A DNA stretch of 33,713 nt from contig NZ_PJIZ01000052.1 in NCBI RefSeq assembly GCF_021596505.1, positions 1 to 33,713 of the forward strand. Direction: 5' to 3'. Made by a program: the position numbers and the translations under genes. Positions 26,466 through 33,713 of this stretch are shown piece by piece (within the stretch, counting starts at the first letter, position 1; each line of letters begins with the position of its first letter). The DNA is from Nostoc sp. CMAA1605. Its GTDB lineage: Bacteria > Cyanobacteriota > Cyanobacteriia > Cyanobacteriales > Nostocaceae. The notes below the pieces were generated by a model. That model did not search any database and had not been told where the DNA came from. It saw nothing but the letters and a program-made list of their open reading frames with translations.

Positions 26466-26861
26466 CTATTCCGAAATTTGCTCATCATCGTCGTCTGTTT
26501 CTTGCGATCGCTGGTACTGAAGCTGGTTTAATAGTGATAGCACCTTTGTGCCTCTTTCAATGGAACGGTCTTCAATAAAAATCACTTCAGGTGTACGACG
26601 CAGCCTAACTCGCGCACCTAGTTCACTCCGCACAAAACCAGTAGCTGATTTGAGTCCAGCCATTGTTTCGGCTTTGGCTTCCTCTGTACCGTAGATACTG
26701 ACGTAGATTTTAGCGTGCTGGAGATCACCAGAAACATCAACATCAGTGACACTGACCATTCCTGTACCCACACGGTCATCTTTAATACCATTCAGTAGCA
26801 TTTGGCTAACTTCCCGTTTAATTAATTCAGCAACACGGGAAACGCGGCGATTTGTAGCCAT
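26466..26861 (-). CDS. rbfA: Ribosome-binding factor A
   Basis: A 131-aa KH-like protein that binds immature 30S subunits and helps 16S rRNA 5'-end maturation, also needed for growth in the cold. The start reads [19 protein letters not shown], followed by the conserved [19 protein letters not shown] strand and the [19 protein letters not shown] motif. A short acidic C-terminal tail (DDDDEQ) follows. The DUF751 gene lies 113 bases upstream on the same strand; a joint transcript is plausible. A good terminator follows. Confidence 0.95.
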   Translation of the reverse strand: MATNRRVSRVAELIKREVSQMLLNGIKDDRVGTGMVSVTDVDVSGDLQHAKIYVSIYGTEEAKAETMAGLKSATGFVRSELGARVRLRRTPEVIFIEDRSIERGTKVLSLLNQLQYQRSQETDDDDEQISE

Positions 26862-26974
26862 ATAAATAATCCCTCTCCACAGAGGTAAGACAACAACAAA
26901 TATAAGTAAGAGAGGACAAGGGTTGTAGATGAACCAACACTGTCCTTAACAGCGATCGACAATATACTTTTAGT

Positions 26975-27181
26975 CTAGATGGTACCCAGTCCCAACATCG
27001 CCCGTAATGTGAAAGTCAGGAATGCCAAACCGCCTATCAATAAGCCCAAAACAGCCACTAGGGTGACTGGACGCTTTAAGAGTGGGAACAATGGTTCAAA
27101 GGTGTTCAGCAGCAAACCTAGAACTATAGTAATCAAGTAGCGGGGGTAGCGAAAAACGTTATCCCAAAATCCGTCAAACAT
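26975..27181 (-). CDS. DUF751 (Ycf33-like) membrane protein
   Basis: A 68-aa protein with two hydrophobic helices (about 14-34 and 40-63) separated by PLLKRP, beginning MFDGFWDNVFRYPRYLITIVLG. This is the DUF751/Ycf33 family found in cyanobacteria and in some plastid genomes. It is probably a thylakoid or plasma membrane protein; I know of no established function. It lies directly upstream of rbfA. Confidence 0.88.
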   Translation of the reverse strand: MFDGFWDNVFRYPRYLITIVLGLLLNTFEPLFPLLKRPVTLVAVLGLLIGGLAFLTFTLRAMLGLGTI

Positions 27182-27470
27182 TTTAATTGAGACTGCCTTG
27201 TTATAGAATTAACGTTTGTTTTGATGTAGTTTATCCCTCTTATTGTAATCTATTGTGCAGGAAAACTACTCAATTCATATAAAATATGCTTCGTTAGTTA
27301 TATTGTCACAGTTCAGAATCTTATCAGCAAAATTCAGATATCAATCAAGTTTTGATATTACTACTATATCTATTAGTCAGATTCTTCAGAATTACTTTAT
27401 TGTCCTGAATCCTGTATATTCTCTGAAATATGATGTTATATTTATTAGCCTATATCTGAATTGCCGTGCA

Positions 27471-28304
27471 ATGGTTAGTGAAATCTCTAAAGAAACTTGC
27501 CCGCGCCCTTTTTTAAAGTGGGCTGGGGGTAAAAGTAGATTAATACAACAATATATTCCCTATTTACCCAAGAATTATCAAAATTATTATGAGCCATTCT
27601 TGGGGGGTGGAGCTTTATTTTTTTATTTACAACCTCGACGAGCGTTTTTAACTGATATTAATGGTGAATTGATTAATGTATATTGCTGTGTCCGCGATCA
27701 TGTGGAAGAATTAATTTTTCTTTTGAAGGAACATAAACTTAGACATAACAAAGATTATTATTACAGTGTTAGGGCTGATTCTGGTGGTAGTGCTTTAGAA
27801 AAAGCCGCTAGATTTATTTATCTGAATAAAACTTGTTATAACGGTTTATATCGGGTCAATTCCCAAGGTAAATTTAATGTGCCTTTAGGTAGATATGCCA
27901 ATCCTAATATTTGCCCAGAAGATTTACTCAGAGCCGCTTCTGCTTTGTTGCATACATCAGCAATTCAACAGTCAGACTTTGCCAGTGTATTAAATTATGC
28001 TACAGGTTGTGATGATTTTGTATTTTGTGACCCGCCTTATCATCCTATCAGTAGCACAAGTTATTTCACCAGTTACCATCAGACTATTTTTGATGCAAGA
28101 AAACAAGAGAAATTAAGAGATGTCTGTGCAGAATTGGCAAGTATTGGGGTGAAAGTTGCTGTTTGTAATTCGGATTCTGATTTTATTGTTGATTTATATC
28201 GAGAGATTGATTTTAAAATTCATAAAATAGTAGCTGCCCGTTCTATTAACTCTAATACTCAAAAAAGAGGGCTGATCAATGAATTGTTAATTACATCTTA
28301 TTAG
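27471..28304 (+). CDS. Dam-class DNA adenine-N6 methyltransferase
   Basis: A 277-aa alpha-class adenine methyltransferase. Motif X (PFLKWAGGKSRL) near residues 11-22, the AdoMet motif I EPFLGGGALFF near 40-50 and catalytic motif IV DPPYHP near 188-193 occur in Dam/DpnM order. Relatives usually recognise GATC, but the target cannot be proved from motifs. The ATG at 27471 gives the usual N-terminus; the same frame stays open for 72 more AT-rich upstream codons that do not look coding. It converges with a small nuclease gene and their stop codons interlock in TTAG, suggesting a type II restriction-modification pair. Confidence 0.9.
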   Translation: MVSEISKETCPRPFLKWAGGKSRLIQQYIPYLPKNYQNYYEPFLGGGALFFYLQPRRAFLTDINGELINVYCCVRDHVEELIFLLKEHKLRHNKDYYYSVRADSGGSALEKAARFIYLNKTCYNGLYRVNSQGKFNVPLGRYANPNICPEDLLRAASALLHTSAIQQSDFASVLNYATGCDDFVFCDPPYHPISSTSYFTSYHQTIFDARKQEKLRDVCAELASIGVKVAVCNSDSDFIVDLYREIDFKIHKIVAARSINSNTQKRGLINELLITSY

Positions 28305-28771
28305 AAATTTTTATTAGCCCAGGCAATAAATCTATCTAATGTATAAACTGCTATTAAATTATGGTTGTGTTTCACTTGCTGTTTTAACCAATCAATAGCC
28401 CCTCCGCGCATCCCTTCACCCCCAATGACTACTATTGTCGGTGCTGGATAATATTCTTGAATATTCAAGTTTAAATAAGGAAACTTTTCATCAACTGAAC
28501 CGCCGCTTTCTTGCCATTTACATTCAATAATTAATCCGCCAGGAATTGTGGGTGTTCCTATGACATAGAAATCAACTTTAAGCGCAGTATTATAAATGCC
28601 ATTACCGATACTAACTTGTTTCCCATAGCGTTTATTTAATAAACTAGCATTCAGTAAATACTCTTTAGTAATATGACTGCCAATTTGAAAATATTCATAA
28701 GCAGTTAATACTGCATCTACATTACTTTCTAAAATCTTTCCTGCTTGATTTGCCCGTGCGCCTGGAGTCAT
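28301..28771 (-). CDS. Small PD-(D/E)XK nuclease, possible restriction enzyme
   Basis: A 156-aa protein with a PD-(D/E)XK nuclease core: Asp67 in KVDFYVIG, then Glu83-Cys-Lys85 in GLIIECKWQ after the usual spacing, preceded by a helix with Glu15 (KILESNV). After the core comes GGSVDEKFPYLNLNI and a conserved-looking IVVIGGEGMRGGAIDWL segment. It overlaps the adenine methyltransferase gene tail to tail by three bases. The best reading is the restriction subunit of a type II system, but PD-(D/E)XK folds also serve repair and mobile-element functions, and 156 aa is short for a restriction enzyme. No defect seen. Confidence 0.75.
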   Translation of the reverse strand: MTPGARANQAGKILESNVDAVLTAYEYFQIGSHITKEYLLNASLLNKRYGKQVSIGNGIYNTALKVDFYVIGTPTIPGGLIIECKWQESGGSVDEKFPYLNLNIQEYYPAPTIVVIGGEGMRGGAIDWLKQQVKHNHNLIAVYTLDRFIAWANKNF

Positions 28772-28775
28772 AGGA

Positions 28776-28806
28776 ATTCAAAATTCAAAATTCAAAATTC
28801 AAAAAT
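28776..28806. repeat. TTCAAAA heptamer tract
   Basis: Four tandem TTCAAAA units immediately upstream of the nuclease start codon and next to MITE-like copy 2. Confidence 0.85.
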
Positions 28807-28812
28807 TACAGA

Positions 28813-28962
28813 TAAGTAGAACAGGGTAAATCATTAAAGGTTTGTAGAGAGAACTTTAGTTCTCTCCGCGAACAAAAAAGGACTAAAGTCCTTACTACGA
28901 ACTGAATCCTAGTATTTTTACATTGCTTAATATAGTTTGGTTTTTTCTAGTTGTTCTACTTA
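28813..28962. mobile_element. TA-flanked MITE-like element, copy 2
   Basis: A 150-bp element bounded by TAAGTAGAAC and GTTCTACTTA. It has two internal hairpins, AGAGAACTTTAGTTCTCT and AGGACTAAAGTCCT, and the shared ACTACGAACT and TATAGTTTGG blocks. No coding capacity. Confidence 0.8.
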
Positions 28963-29174
28963 ATTCCCATAAACTAAATTTACCTACGGAGGACTTGTAT
29001 GATTTTCGTTTTTGCTCATCATCTGTAACTGTTGGTGCTAATCTCACTTATTCCAGGATTTCATGGAAATGGAAGTAAATAAATAATTACTTAATATGAA
29101 TTTTCAATTTCTGTTATTTTCAGTGCAAATGTACTAAAAAAAATAGGAGATTTTTTGGTGATTTGAGAAATTTA

Positions 29175-29207
29175 AGAACCCCAATTTCTTAAAGAAATCG
29201 GGGTTCT
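29175..29207. repeat. Long hairpin
   Basis: Arms AGAACCCCAATTTCTT and AAGAAATCGGGGTTCT pair with one mismatch and almost no loop. There is no T run, so this is a palindromic repeat rather than a terminator. Confidence 0.75.
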
Positions 29208-29328
29208 GAAGTGGGTGGGCATAAGATAATTCAATATGCTTTAGTGGAGAGTTTGGGCTAAAACCTAAAAATAGGGATGTTGTATATTTCTCATTGAAAT
29301 CAACGGTTAAGTGACGTAGTGCTGAAAT

Positions 29329-30543
29329 TTAGCCTGTTTGCATTTCAGTTTGGCCGTTGCGGATAGCCCAGGCGATGTCTAGTAGTTGTGTCCAACGCTT
29401 TTGTAGTTGCTTGGGAGTACATTTTAAGATTTTAGCGATCGCCTGATCACTTTGTTTAGCCATTTTCAATTCTAATAATTGCTGTTGTTGGGGAGATAAG
29501 GTACTCATTAAAGTTTGCCACTGTTGGGCAGATAATCCCAATTTTTGATCTAAACCTGCACCCAACCATTGATGCACTAATTGCCAATGATGTTGCTTGG
29601 CAAACTTCTGCACATGATATTTAAAACGCTGTTGTAGATAATCGCGTTGACGGCTAGTAAGACCGAGAATTTGGTCAATTTCTGGGGCTGGTAAGTCTTG
29701 CAGCTTTAAAACCAGGTAATTTACACAATCAGATTGTCCTTGGGCTTCCAAATATTGAATGAGTTCAGAGATAATGCGATCGCGTTCTGATTCTTCTGAT
29801 AAATCAACATGAGCTTGAGCAATCATTTGCGCCCGAATCTGTTGTACCGCCGAGTTCCGTAGGTAAGATTCTGCTTCCTCACTTTTGGCAGATTCTACAG
29901 CCATTTCAATATCTACAGCTGTTTCCTGGGGCTGACGACGGGCAAAACCTTGAGCGCGTAAAATAATTAATTGTTGATTGTTTCCACCAGGTAAATTAAT
30001 CCGACGCTTGGCATACTGTTCAGTAAATGCCATGTATTCAGCCAACTGCAACTGCGTGCGGGGAGTGTAATCTTCCGGTAATTCGTTCTCGCGACGAAAA
30101 GCCTTAATAGCTTCAATGTAAAATGCTTGGAGAAAATCTTCAATTAGATTATAACGACCTTCAAATCCCAATTCCGAACCAGCTATGGTGACATGGCGGT
30201 AAACCATAGAACCCAAGCTACTATGCAATTCTACCCGTCCCCGTCGAGAACCTAATTTATAGTAATGTAGACACTTTTGCAGGCGGTGGCGAGATAAAGT
30301 TACCTGCCAAGACTGAATCGCCCCAGAGGTTTGAATGCGGGAACTCTTATCGCAAATGCGTTGGACTTCCTTGGCAATACGTTGGGCGACATTCTGCACA
30401 CAACCAGGTGTTGCTTTGACTTGAGCTTGCATTTCCTGACATAGCAGTTGTATCAAAGCATCTGTAGCGGATAATTCTTCGGTAACAACTTCATTGACAT
30501 AAGTAGATGTAGAGGCTGGTAGATTTGCAAGATTGAGTTTCAT
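29329..30543 (-). CDS. HetZ-like protein (heterocyst differentiation family)
   Basis: A 404-aa soluble protein resembling HetZ, a regulator needed early in heterocyst differentiation: VAQRIAKEVQRICDKSSRIQTSG, LSRHRLQKCLHYYKLGSRRGRVELHSSL, IEDFLQAFYIEAIKAFRREN, AEYMAFTEQYAKRRINLPG and QQLIILRAQ. The C-terminal third (about 300-400) has sigma-region-4-like or helix-turn-helix stretches (LGLTSRQRDYL, LSPQQQQLLELKMAKQSDQAIAKILKC), consistent with DNA binding, though that is inference. The ATG at 30543 has AGGAAA seven bases upstream. No patU gene, the usual hetZ neighbour, is here, so this may be a paralog; true HetZ is the alternative. The leader contains palindromes at 30611-30622, 30644-30655 and 30666-30680. 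Confidence 0.8.
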   Translation of the reverse strand: MKLNLANLPASTSTYVNEVVTEELSATDALIQLLCQEMQAQVKATPGCVQNVAQRIAKEVQRICDKSSRIQTSGAIQSWQVTLSRHRLQKCLHYYKLGSRRGRVELHSSLGSMVYRHVTIAGSELGFEGRYNLIEDFLQAFYIEAIKAFRRENELPEDYTPRTQLQLAEYMAFTEQYAKRRINLPGGNNQQLIILRAQGFARRQPQETAVDIEMAVESAKSEEAESYLRNSAVQQIRAQMIAQAHVDLSEESERDRIISELIQYLEAQGQSDCVNYLVLKLQDLPAPEIDQILGLTSRQRDYLQQRFKYHVQKFAKQHHWQLVHQWLGAGLDQKLGLSAQQWQTLMSTLSPQQQQLLELKMAKQSDQAIAKILKCTPKQLQKRWTQLLDIAWAIRNGQTEMQTG

Positions 30544-30896
30544 GACTTTTCCTGGGTGTGGTTTTGCACCTTTGAGACAATACACAAACAGCAGCTAAAG
30601 TCAGCTTTGAGTGGAAAACCACAAAACCAACCAAAAGCACTGTTCATATATATGACTGTACGCAATGTAAAAAAGTTACAGAGAATGTAGTGTGTCGCTT
30701 TTTCTCAAGCAACCCCATCGAGGTTAACACAAGCATATTTGCTTTGCCCGTAAAATGGCTAAAAAGCTTAATATGTCTCCATCACTGTCATTGTGTCCTC
30801 ACCACTCCCAATGTTTGTCTGTATGACGATAGAAAAACTGGAGTCTGTTACGGACATAATTCCGAAACAACGGGAAAAGGCTGTGAAGTTCAATAA
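30544..30896. promoter_or_regulatory. Leader region of the HetZ-like gene
   Basis: Contains palindromes GTGGAAAACCAC (30611-30622) and TCATATATATGA (30644-30655), and TGTAA-N5-TTACA (30666-30680). The last resembles but does not match an NtcA box (GTA-N8-TAC needs one more base). A 68-codon plus-strand frame at 30690-30896 has no recognisable features. Confidence 0.35.
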
Positions 30897-31556
30897 TTAA
30901 ACCCATGCAGCCACAGTTTCCCAACCTAAACCCCTCCTGGTAATCAAGGGTTCATCTCCAGTTAAGTCCACAATCGTAGATACTTCATAAGTTGGGTCTC
31001 CGCCTGTATCTACAATTACATCTACAAATTTATCCAAACGATCAAATAACTCCACGCGTGACAATCTTAATTCTGAATTGATTTGAAATTTGCCGTCATC
31101 CACTTCATCTGGCGGTAAATGGGCTGAAGTCGAAATAATAGGGTTTCCTAGTGCTTCTAGTAATGCTAAACACACAACATGATTGGGTACGCGAATTCCA
31201 GTAGTTTTGCGTTTAGGACTTTGTACCAGTTTTGGCACTAATTTAGTAGCAGGCAGCAAAAATGTATAAGTTCCTGGAATTAACCGTTTCATAATCCTGT
31301 AAGCTGTGTCACTAACAAAAGCATAAGTAGTAACATTTGACAGGGAAGGACATAAAAACGTCAGTGGTTTATCATTTGCTAGCTGCTTAATTTGTCGGAC
31401 TTTTTCCACCGCAGATTTGACATTTAAATCACAACCGATCGCATAAACTGTATCTGTTGGATAAAGCATAACTGCGCCCGTGGCAAGTGCCGACCTTATT
31501 TCCTCTATTCTGCGACTTTGGGGATTCTCCGGATGGACTGAGATAATTTTTGCCAT
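30897..31556 (-). CDS. Sua5/YciO/YrdC-type L-threonylcarbamoyladenylate synthase
   Basis: A 219-aa YrdC-fold protein, the first enzyme of N6-threonylcarbamoyladenosine formation on ANN-decoding tRNAs; it makes threonylcarbamoyl-AMP from Thr, bicarbonate and ATP. Seen are the entry strand GAVMLYPTDTVYAIGCDL, the KQLANDKPLTFLC loop, PGTYTFLLPAT and RVPNHVVCLALLEALGNPIISTSAH. There is no C-terminal Sua5 extension, so it is the short TsaC/YciO type. YciO-type proteins may act on other RNAs, and I cannot separate the two here. It sits between the HetZ-like gene and the divergent larC. Confidence 0.88.
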   Translation of the reverse strand: MAKIISVHPENPQSRRIEEIRSALATGAVMLYPTDTVYAIGCDLNVKSAVEKVRQIKQLANDKPLTFLCPSLSNVTTYAFVSDTAYRIMKRLIPGTYTFLLPATKLVPKLVQSPKRKTTGIRVPNHVVCLALLEALGNPIISTSAHLPPDEVDDGKFQINSELRLSRVELFDRLDKFVDVIVDTGGDPTYEVSTIVDLTGDEPLITRRGLGWETVAAWV

Positions 31557-31908
31557 ATTGCGTAGGTACTAGGTATTGAGAATTGGGCATGGGGAATTGG
31601 GTATGGGGCATTGGGCATGGATTATAGAATAGATACCCGTTAGTAATCTCCCTCATAAGAAGGGATATACTCTTACGGCGATGTTCTGTAAACTTAAGGG
31701 TTGCATATATTTACATACACAGGCAAATTTTAGGGGACTAGGTTAGGTAAAAAGGCAAAAGTAAAAAGAAAAGAGTCTAATAAATCTTGAGAGTTGTACG
31801 GGCGCGTTTAACCAAAATATCTGTTTGAAAGTGTAAATCTCTCACATAACCCGCCCCTACTGACTGTTGACTAATGACTAATGACTAATGACTATTAACT
31901 ATTGACTT
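31557..31908. other. Divergent gap between the Sua5-type gene and larC
   Basis: Holds a GGGCATG/GGGAATT heptamer tract (31580-31620), then apparently unique AT-rich DNA (31620-31860) that should carry both promoters, and a TGACTAA tract that runs into the larC start. No gene seen. Confidence 0.6.
31580..31620. repeat. GGGCATG/GGGAATT heptamer tract
   Basis: Degenerate GGGCATG, GGGAATT and GGGTATG units in the leader of the Sua5-type gene. Confidence 0.75.
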
Positions 31909-31915
31909 ATGACTA
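31866..31915. repeat. TGACTAA heptamer tract overlapping the larC start
   Basis: About seven units of TGACTAA or TGACTAT/TTAACTA variants. The final unit, ATGACTAAA, supplies the larC start codon and the codons for Thr-Lys. Confidence 0.85.
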
Positions 31916-33183
31916 AAATCGCTTATTTTCAATGTCCAGCCGGGATATCTGGTGATATGTGTTTGGGGTCTTTGGTGAGTCTGGGTGTTCCCCTCGAACA
32001 TTTGACGGCAAAACTCAATAATTTGGGTATATCCCAGGAATATAAGTTAAGGGCGGAATTAGTACAGAAAAACGGTCAGCAGGCTACTAAGGTTCATGTG
32101 GATTTAATTGCACATCACCATGACCACCATCACCATCACCACGAACACCATCATGGCCGCCATCTGCCGGAAATTGAGCAAATGATTCTCAATGCAGGGT
32201 TGCCTTCACGGGCTGAGGCTTGGAGTTTGGCGGTATTTCGCCAATTAGCCGTGGCGGAAGGGGCTGTGCATGGGATTGCGCCAGAAAAGGTGCATTTTCA
32301 TGAAGTTGGTGCGGTGGACGCAATTGTAGATATAGTTGGTACTTGCCTGGGATTGGACTGGTTAGATATCGGTACTGATGCGGCAGGATTCCCTTTATTG
32401 TATTGTTCGGCATTTCCTACGGGTGGGGGTACTGTCAGGGCTGCACACGGACAGATGGCTGTGCCAGTACCGGCAGTTTTGAAGTTATGGGAAATGCGGA
32501 GTTGTCCTGTTTATAGTAATGGGATTGATAGAGAATTAGTAACACCAACCGGAGCTGCGATCGCAACTACTTTAGTCCGGGAATTTGGCGCACCACCACC
32601 AATGACCATCAAAAAAATAGGATTAGGATCTGGTACGATTAATCTCCCTATTCCCAATATACTACGCCTCTGGCTGGGTGAAAGTGCTAGTTCTCAGCCC
32701 CATTTCATGGATTCTCAGGAAACTAGCACAAATTTAGAAACCATCTCCGTACTAGAAACGCAAATTGATGATTTAAATCCACAGGCGATAGGTTATGTAT
32801 TTGAAGCGTTGTTTGCAGCTGGCGCGGTGGATGTCTTTACCCAACCCATAGGTATGAAAAAATCCCGCCCAGGAATTTTACTAACTGTGATTTGTCATCC
32901 AGAAAATTTATCAGCTTGTGAAACTGTGGTATTTCGTGAAACAACTACTTTGGGTATCCGGCGCACTACCCAGCAGCGCGCTATTTTAGAACGGGAGATT
33001 CAAAAAGTAGAAACAAAATACGGCACAGTGAGAATTAAAGTAGCATGGCAAGGACAAGCTAAAGATAGGCGTGTCGCTAACATTCAGCCAGAATACGAAG
33101 ATTGTGCAGCATTAGCCCGTCAATACGATATTCCTTGGCGGGAAGTTCATCAGATGGCATTGCAAAGCTGGCAATTTAATTAG
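31909..33183 (+). CDS. larC: LarC-type nickel insertion protein (DUF111)
   Basis: A 424-aa LarC/DUF111 protein. In lactobacilli LarC uses CTP to insert nickel into the pincer cofactor of lactate racemase. Landmarks are [21 protein letters not shown] at the N-terminus, [18 protein letters not shown] near 127-145, [15 protein letters not shown] near 208-222 and the C-terminal [20 protein letters not shown] domain. A run with 13 His in 17 residues (about 69-85) is a probable metal-holding loop. The protein is one continuous chain, unlike the frameshifted LarC1/LarC2 of Lactobacillus. No larA, larB or larE is in the window, so the cyanobacterial role is inferred. The start codon lies inside a heptamer repeat with no Shine-Dalgarno sequence. 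Confidence 0.92.
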   Translation: MTKIAYFQCPAGISGDMCLGSLVSLGVPLEHLTAKLNNLGISQEYKLRAELVQKNGQQATKVHVDLIAHHHDHHHHHHEHHHGRHLPEIEQMILNAGLPSRAEAWSLAVFRQLAVAEGAVHGIAPEKVHFHEVGAVDAIVDIVGTCLGLDWLDIGTDAAGFPLLYCSAFPTGGGTVRAAHGQMAVPVPAVLKLWEMRSCPVYSNGIDRELVTPTGAAIATTLVREFGAPPPMTIKKIGLGSGTINLPIPNILRLWLGESASSQPHFMDSQETSTNLETISVLETQIDDLNPQAIGYVFEALFAAGAVDVFTQPIGMKKSRPGILLTVICHPENLSACETVVFRETTTLGIRRTTQQRAILEREIQKVETKYGTVRIKVAWQGQAKDRRVANIQPEYEDCAALARQYDIPWREVHQMALQSWQFN

Positions 33184-33208
33184 CTGTTATGAACTACGTG
33201 TACAACAA

Positions 33209-33230
33209 AACATGAGTAATGAGTAATGAG
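33209..33230. repeat. GAGTAAT heptamer tract left of MITE copy 3
   Basis: Three ATGAGTA units directly abut the element at 33231. Confidence 0.75.
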
Positions 33231-33371
33231 TAAGTAGAACGGTGTAGATAATTCAAGGTTTGTAGTGAGGACTTTAGTCCTCTAATAAGGACTGAAGTCC
33301 TTACTACGAACTAGATTCCAATCTTTTTACATTACTTCACATAGTTTGTTTTTTTCAAGCCGTTCTACTTA
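33231..33371. mobile_element. TA-flanked MITE-like element, copy 3
   Basis: A 141-bp element bounded by TAAGTAGAAC and GTTCTACTTA. It has internal hairpins AGGACTTTAGTCCT and AGGACTGAAGTCCT and the ACTACGAACT and ACATAGTTTG blocks. It sits inside a GAGTAAT heptamer tract that continues on both sides, which suggests insertion into the repeat. Confidence 0.82.
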
Positions 33372-33455
33372 ATAAGTAATAAGTAATGAGTGTAAGTCCT
33401 ATGGGCATTTACTCATTACTCAACACTCATTACTCAGCACTCATTACTCAGCACT
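33372..33455. repeat. Heptamer tracts right of MITE copy 3
   Basis: AATAAGTAATGAGTG continues the left-hand tract, then TACTCAT/CACTCAT/TACTCAG heptamers run to near the end of the next gene. Confidence 0.8.
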
Positions 33456-33465
33456 ACGAATTAGT

Positions 33466-33713
33466 TTAATATCTGATGCTAGGTAAAATCGAAAGGTCTA
33501 TAATTTCACCTACTAATAAACCAGTAGCAGCTAAAAAAGTTAAAATCCAAAAGGAATCTTTCTTATTGAAGCCCGCAAACCGCATTTCTAAATCTGCTAA
33601 CAAGGTGCTAGCGATAGGGATAAGAAAGAGACTAAATAATAGTGACCAAGTAGCAACTAAAGCAATTGACGTACTCAATACTAAAATCACCACTAGGGTG
33701 CGAGAACCCAAAG
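33466..33713 (-). CDS. Membrane protein of unknown family, 5' end cut by window
   Basis: The last 81 or so residues of a hydrophobic protein; the reading frame runs off the right edge, so the start is not visible. It has about three membrane helices (LVVILVLSTSIALVATW, LLFSLFLIPIASTLL, FWILTFLAATGLLVGEI) with a basic loop AGFNKKD between the last two, ending ILPSIRY. I do not recognise the family. Confidence 0.65.
   Translation of the reverse strand, partial: LGSRTLVVILVLSTSIALVATWSLLFSLFLIPIASTLLADLEMRFAGFNKKDSFWILTFLAATGLLVGEIIDLSILPSIRY

Larger units (their letters stand above)
28772..29328. other. Repeat-rich gap between nuclease and HetZ-like genes
   Basis: No gene supported. It holds a TTCAAAA heptamer tract, MITE-like copy 2 (28813-28962), a unique stretch and a long hairpin at 29175-29207. 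Both flanking genes lie on the minus strand, so the nuclease promoter is probably here. Confidence 0.6.

Noticed and set aside
27255..27470. N-terminal extension of the adenine methyltransferase
   Set aside because: The 72 extra codons are AT-rich and lack family sequence; the known N-terminus starts at the ATG at 27471.
29175..29207. Terminator for a gene around 29200
   Set aside because: The stem is long but no T run follows on either strand and no gene ends at a suitable distance; it is a palindromic repeat.
30667..30680. NtcA-binding site before the HetZ-like gene
   Set aside because: GTA and TAC are separated by seven bases, not eight; noted only as a palindrome.
30690..30896. 68-codon plus-strand frame before the Sua5-type gene's end
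   Set aside because: No motif, and it lies in the HetZ-like leader. The cysteines look incidental.
1..33713. tRNA or rRNA genes
   Set aside because: I looked for T-loop-like sequences and cloverleaf ends on both strands and found none convincing; a tRNAscan run would settle it.

Overview
The window looks like chromosomal DNA of a heterocyst-forming, Nostoc/Anabaena-type cyanobacterium. Four things point that way: a HetZ-like differentiation protein, a Ycf33/DUF751 protein, about 23 copies of the HIP1 palindrome GCGATCGC counted by eye, and many heptanucleotide tandem repeats (STRR) of the CCCCAGT, GGGCATG, GTGCTGA and TGACTAA kinds known from heterocystous cyanobacteria. Gene identities come from reading translated motifs; no database search was run.

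Left part (1-9000): the 3' part of an SbcC-type nuclease ATPase, a convergent secreted peptidoglycan-binding protein with five repeats and a SPOR-like tail, then cobalamin-dependent methionine synthase (metH) ending at a strong terminator. Both sbcC and metH are broken by six single-base losses each, nearly all explicable as a homopolymer run one base short. The other coding sequences over the remaining 25 kb show no such breaks, so a local sequence-quality problem is more likely than two decaying genes. A remnant of a DUF262/DUF1524 (GmrSD-like) protein follows.

Central housekeeping block (9010-15878): transketolase, FabF and acyl carrier protein on the minus strand (fatty acid synthesis), a plus-strand two-domain CCG (HdrB-like) iron-sulfur protein, and lpxD for lipid A.

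Surface polysaccharide block (16085-25647, all minus strand): in transcription order two GT4 glycosyltransferases, a Wzc-like tyrosine autokinase/chain-length regulator, an O-antigen ligase/polymerase-type membrane protein, a third GT4 enzyme and a GT2 enzyme, with lpxD last. Gaps of roughly 120-490 bases full of repeats separate the genes, so this is a loose cluster rather than a tight operon. It probably makes or exports an exopolysaccharide or O-antigen-like chain.

Right part (26466-33713): DUF751 and rbfA; a Dam-class adenine methyltransferase and a small PD-(D/E)XK nuclease meeting tail to tail with interlocking stop codons; the HetZ-like protein; a Sua5/YrdC tRNA-modification enzyme; larC with a histidine-rich loop; and the end of a membrane protein cut by the window edge.

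The intergenic DNA is the most unusual part. It holds a three-copy MITE-like family with TA-flanked terminal repeats and variable internal hairpins, a nested palindromic element beside one of those copies, a composite repeat seen three times, perfect 18-bp inverted repeats flanking the kinase gene, and heptamer repeats that run into coding ends, into a start codon and inside metH.
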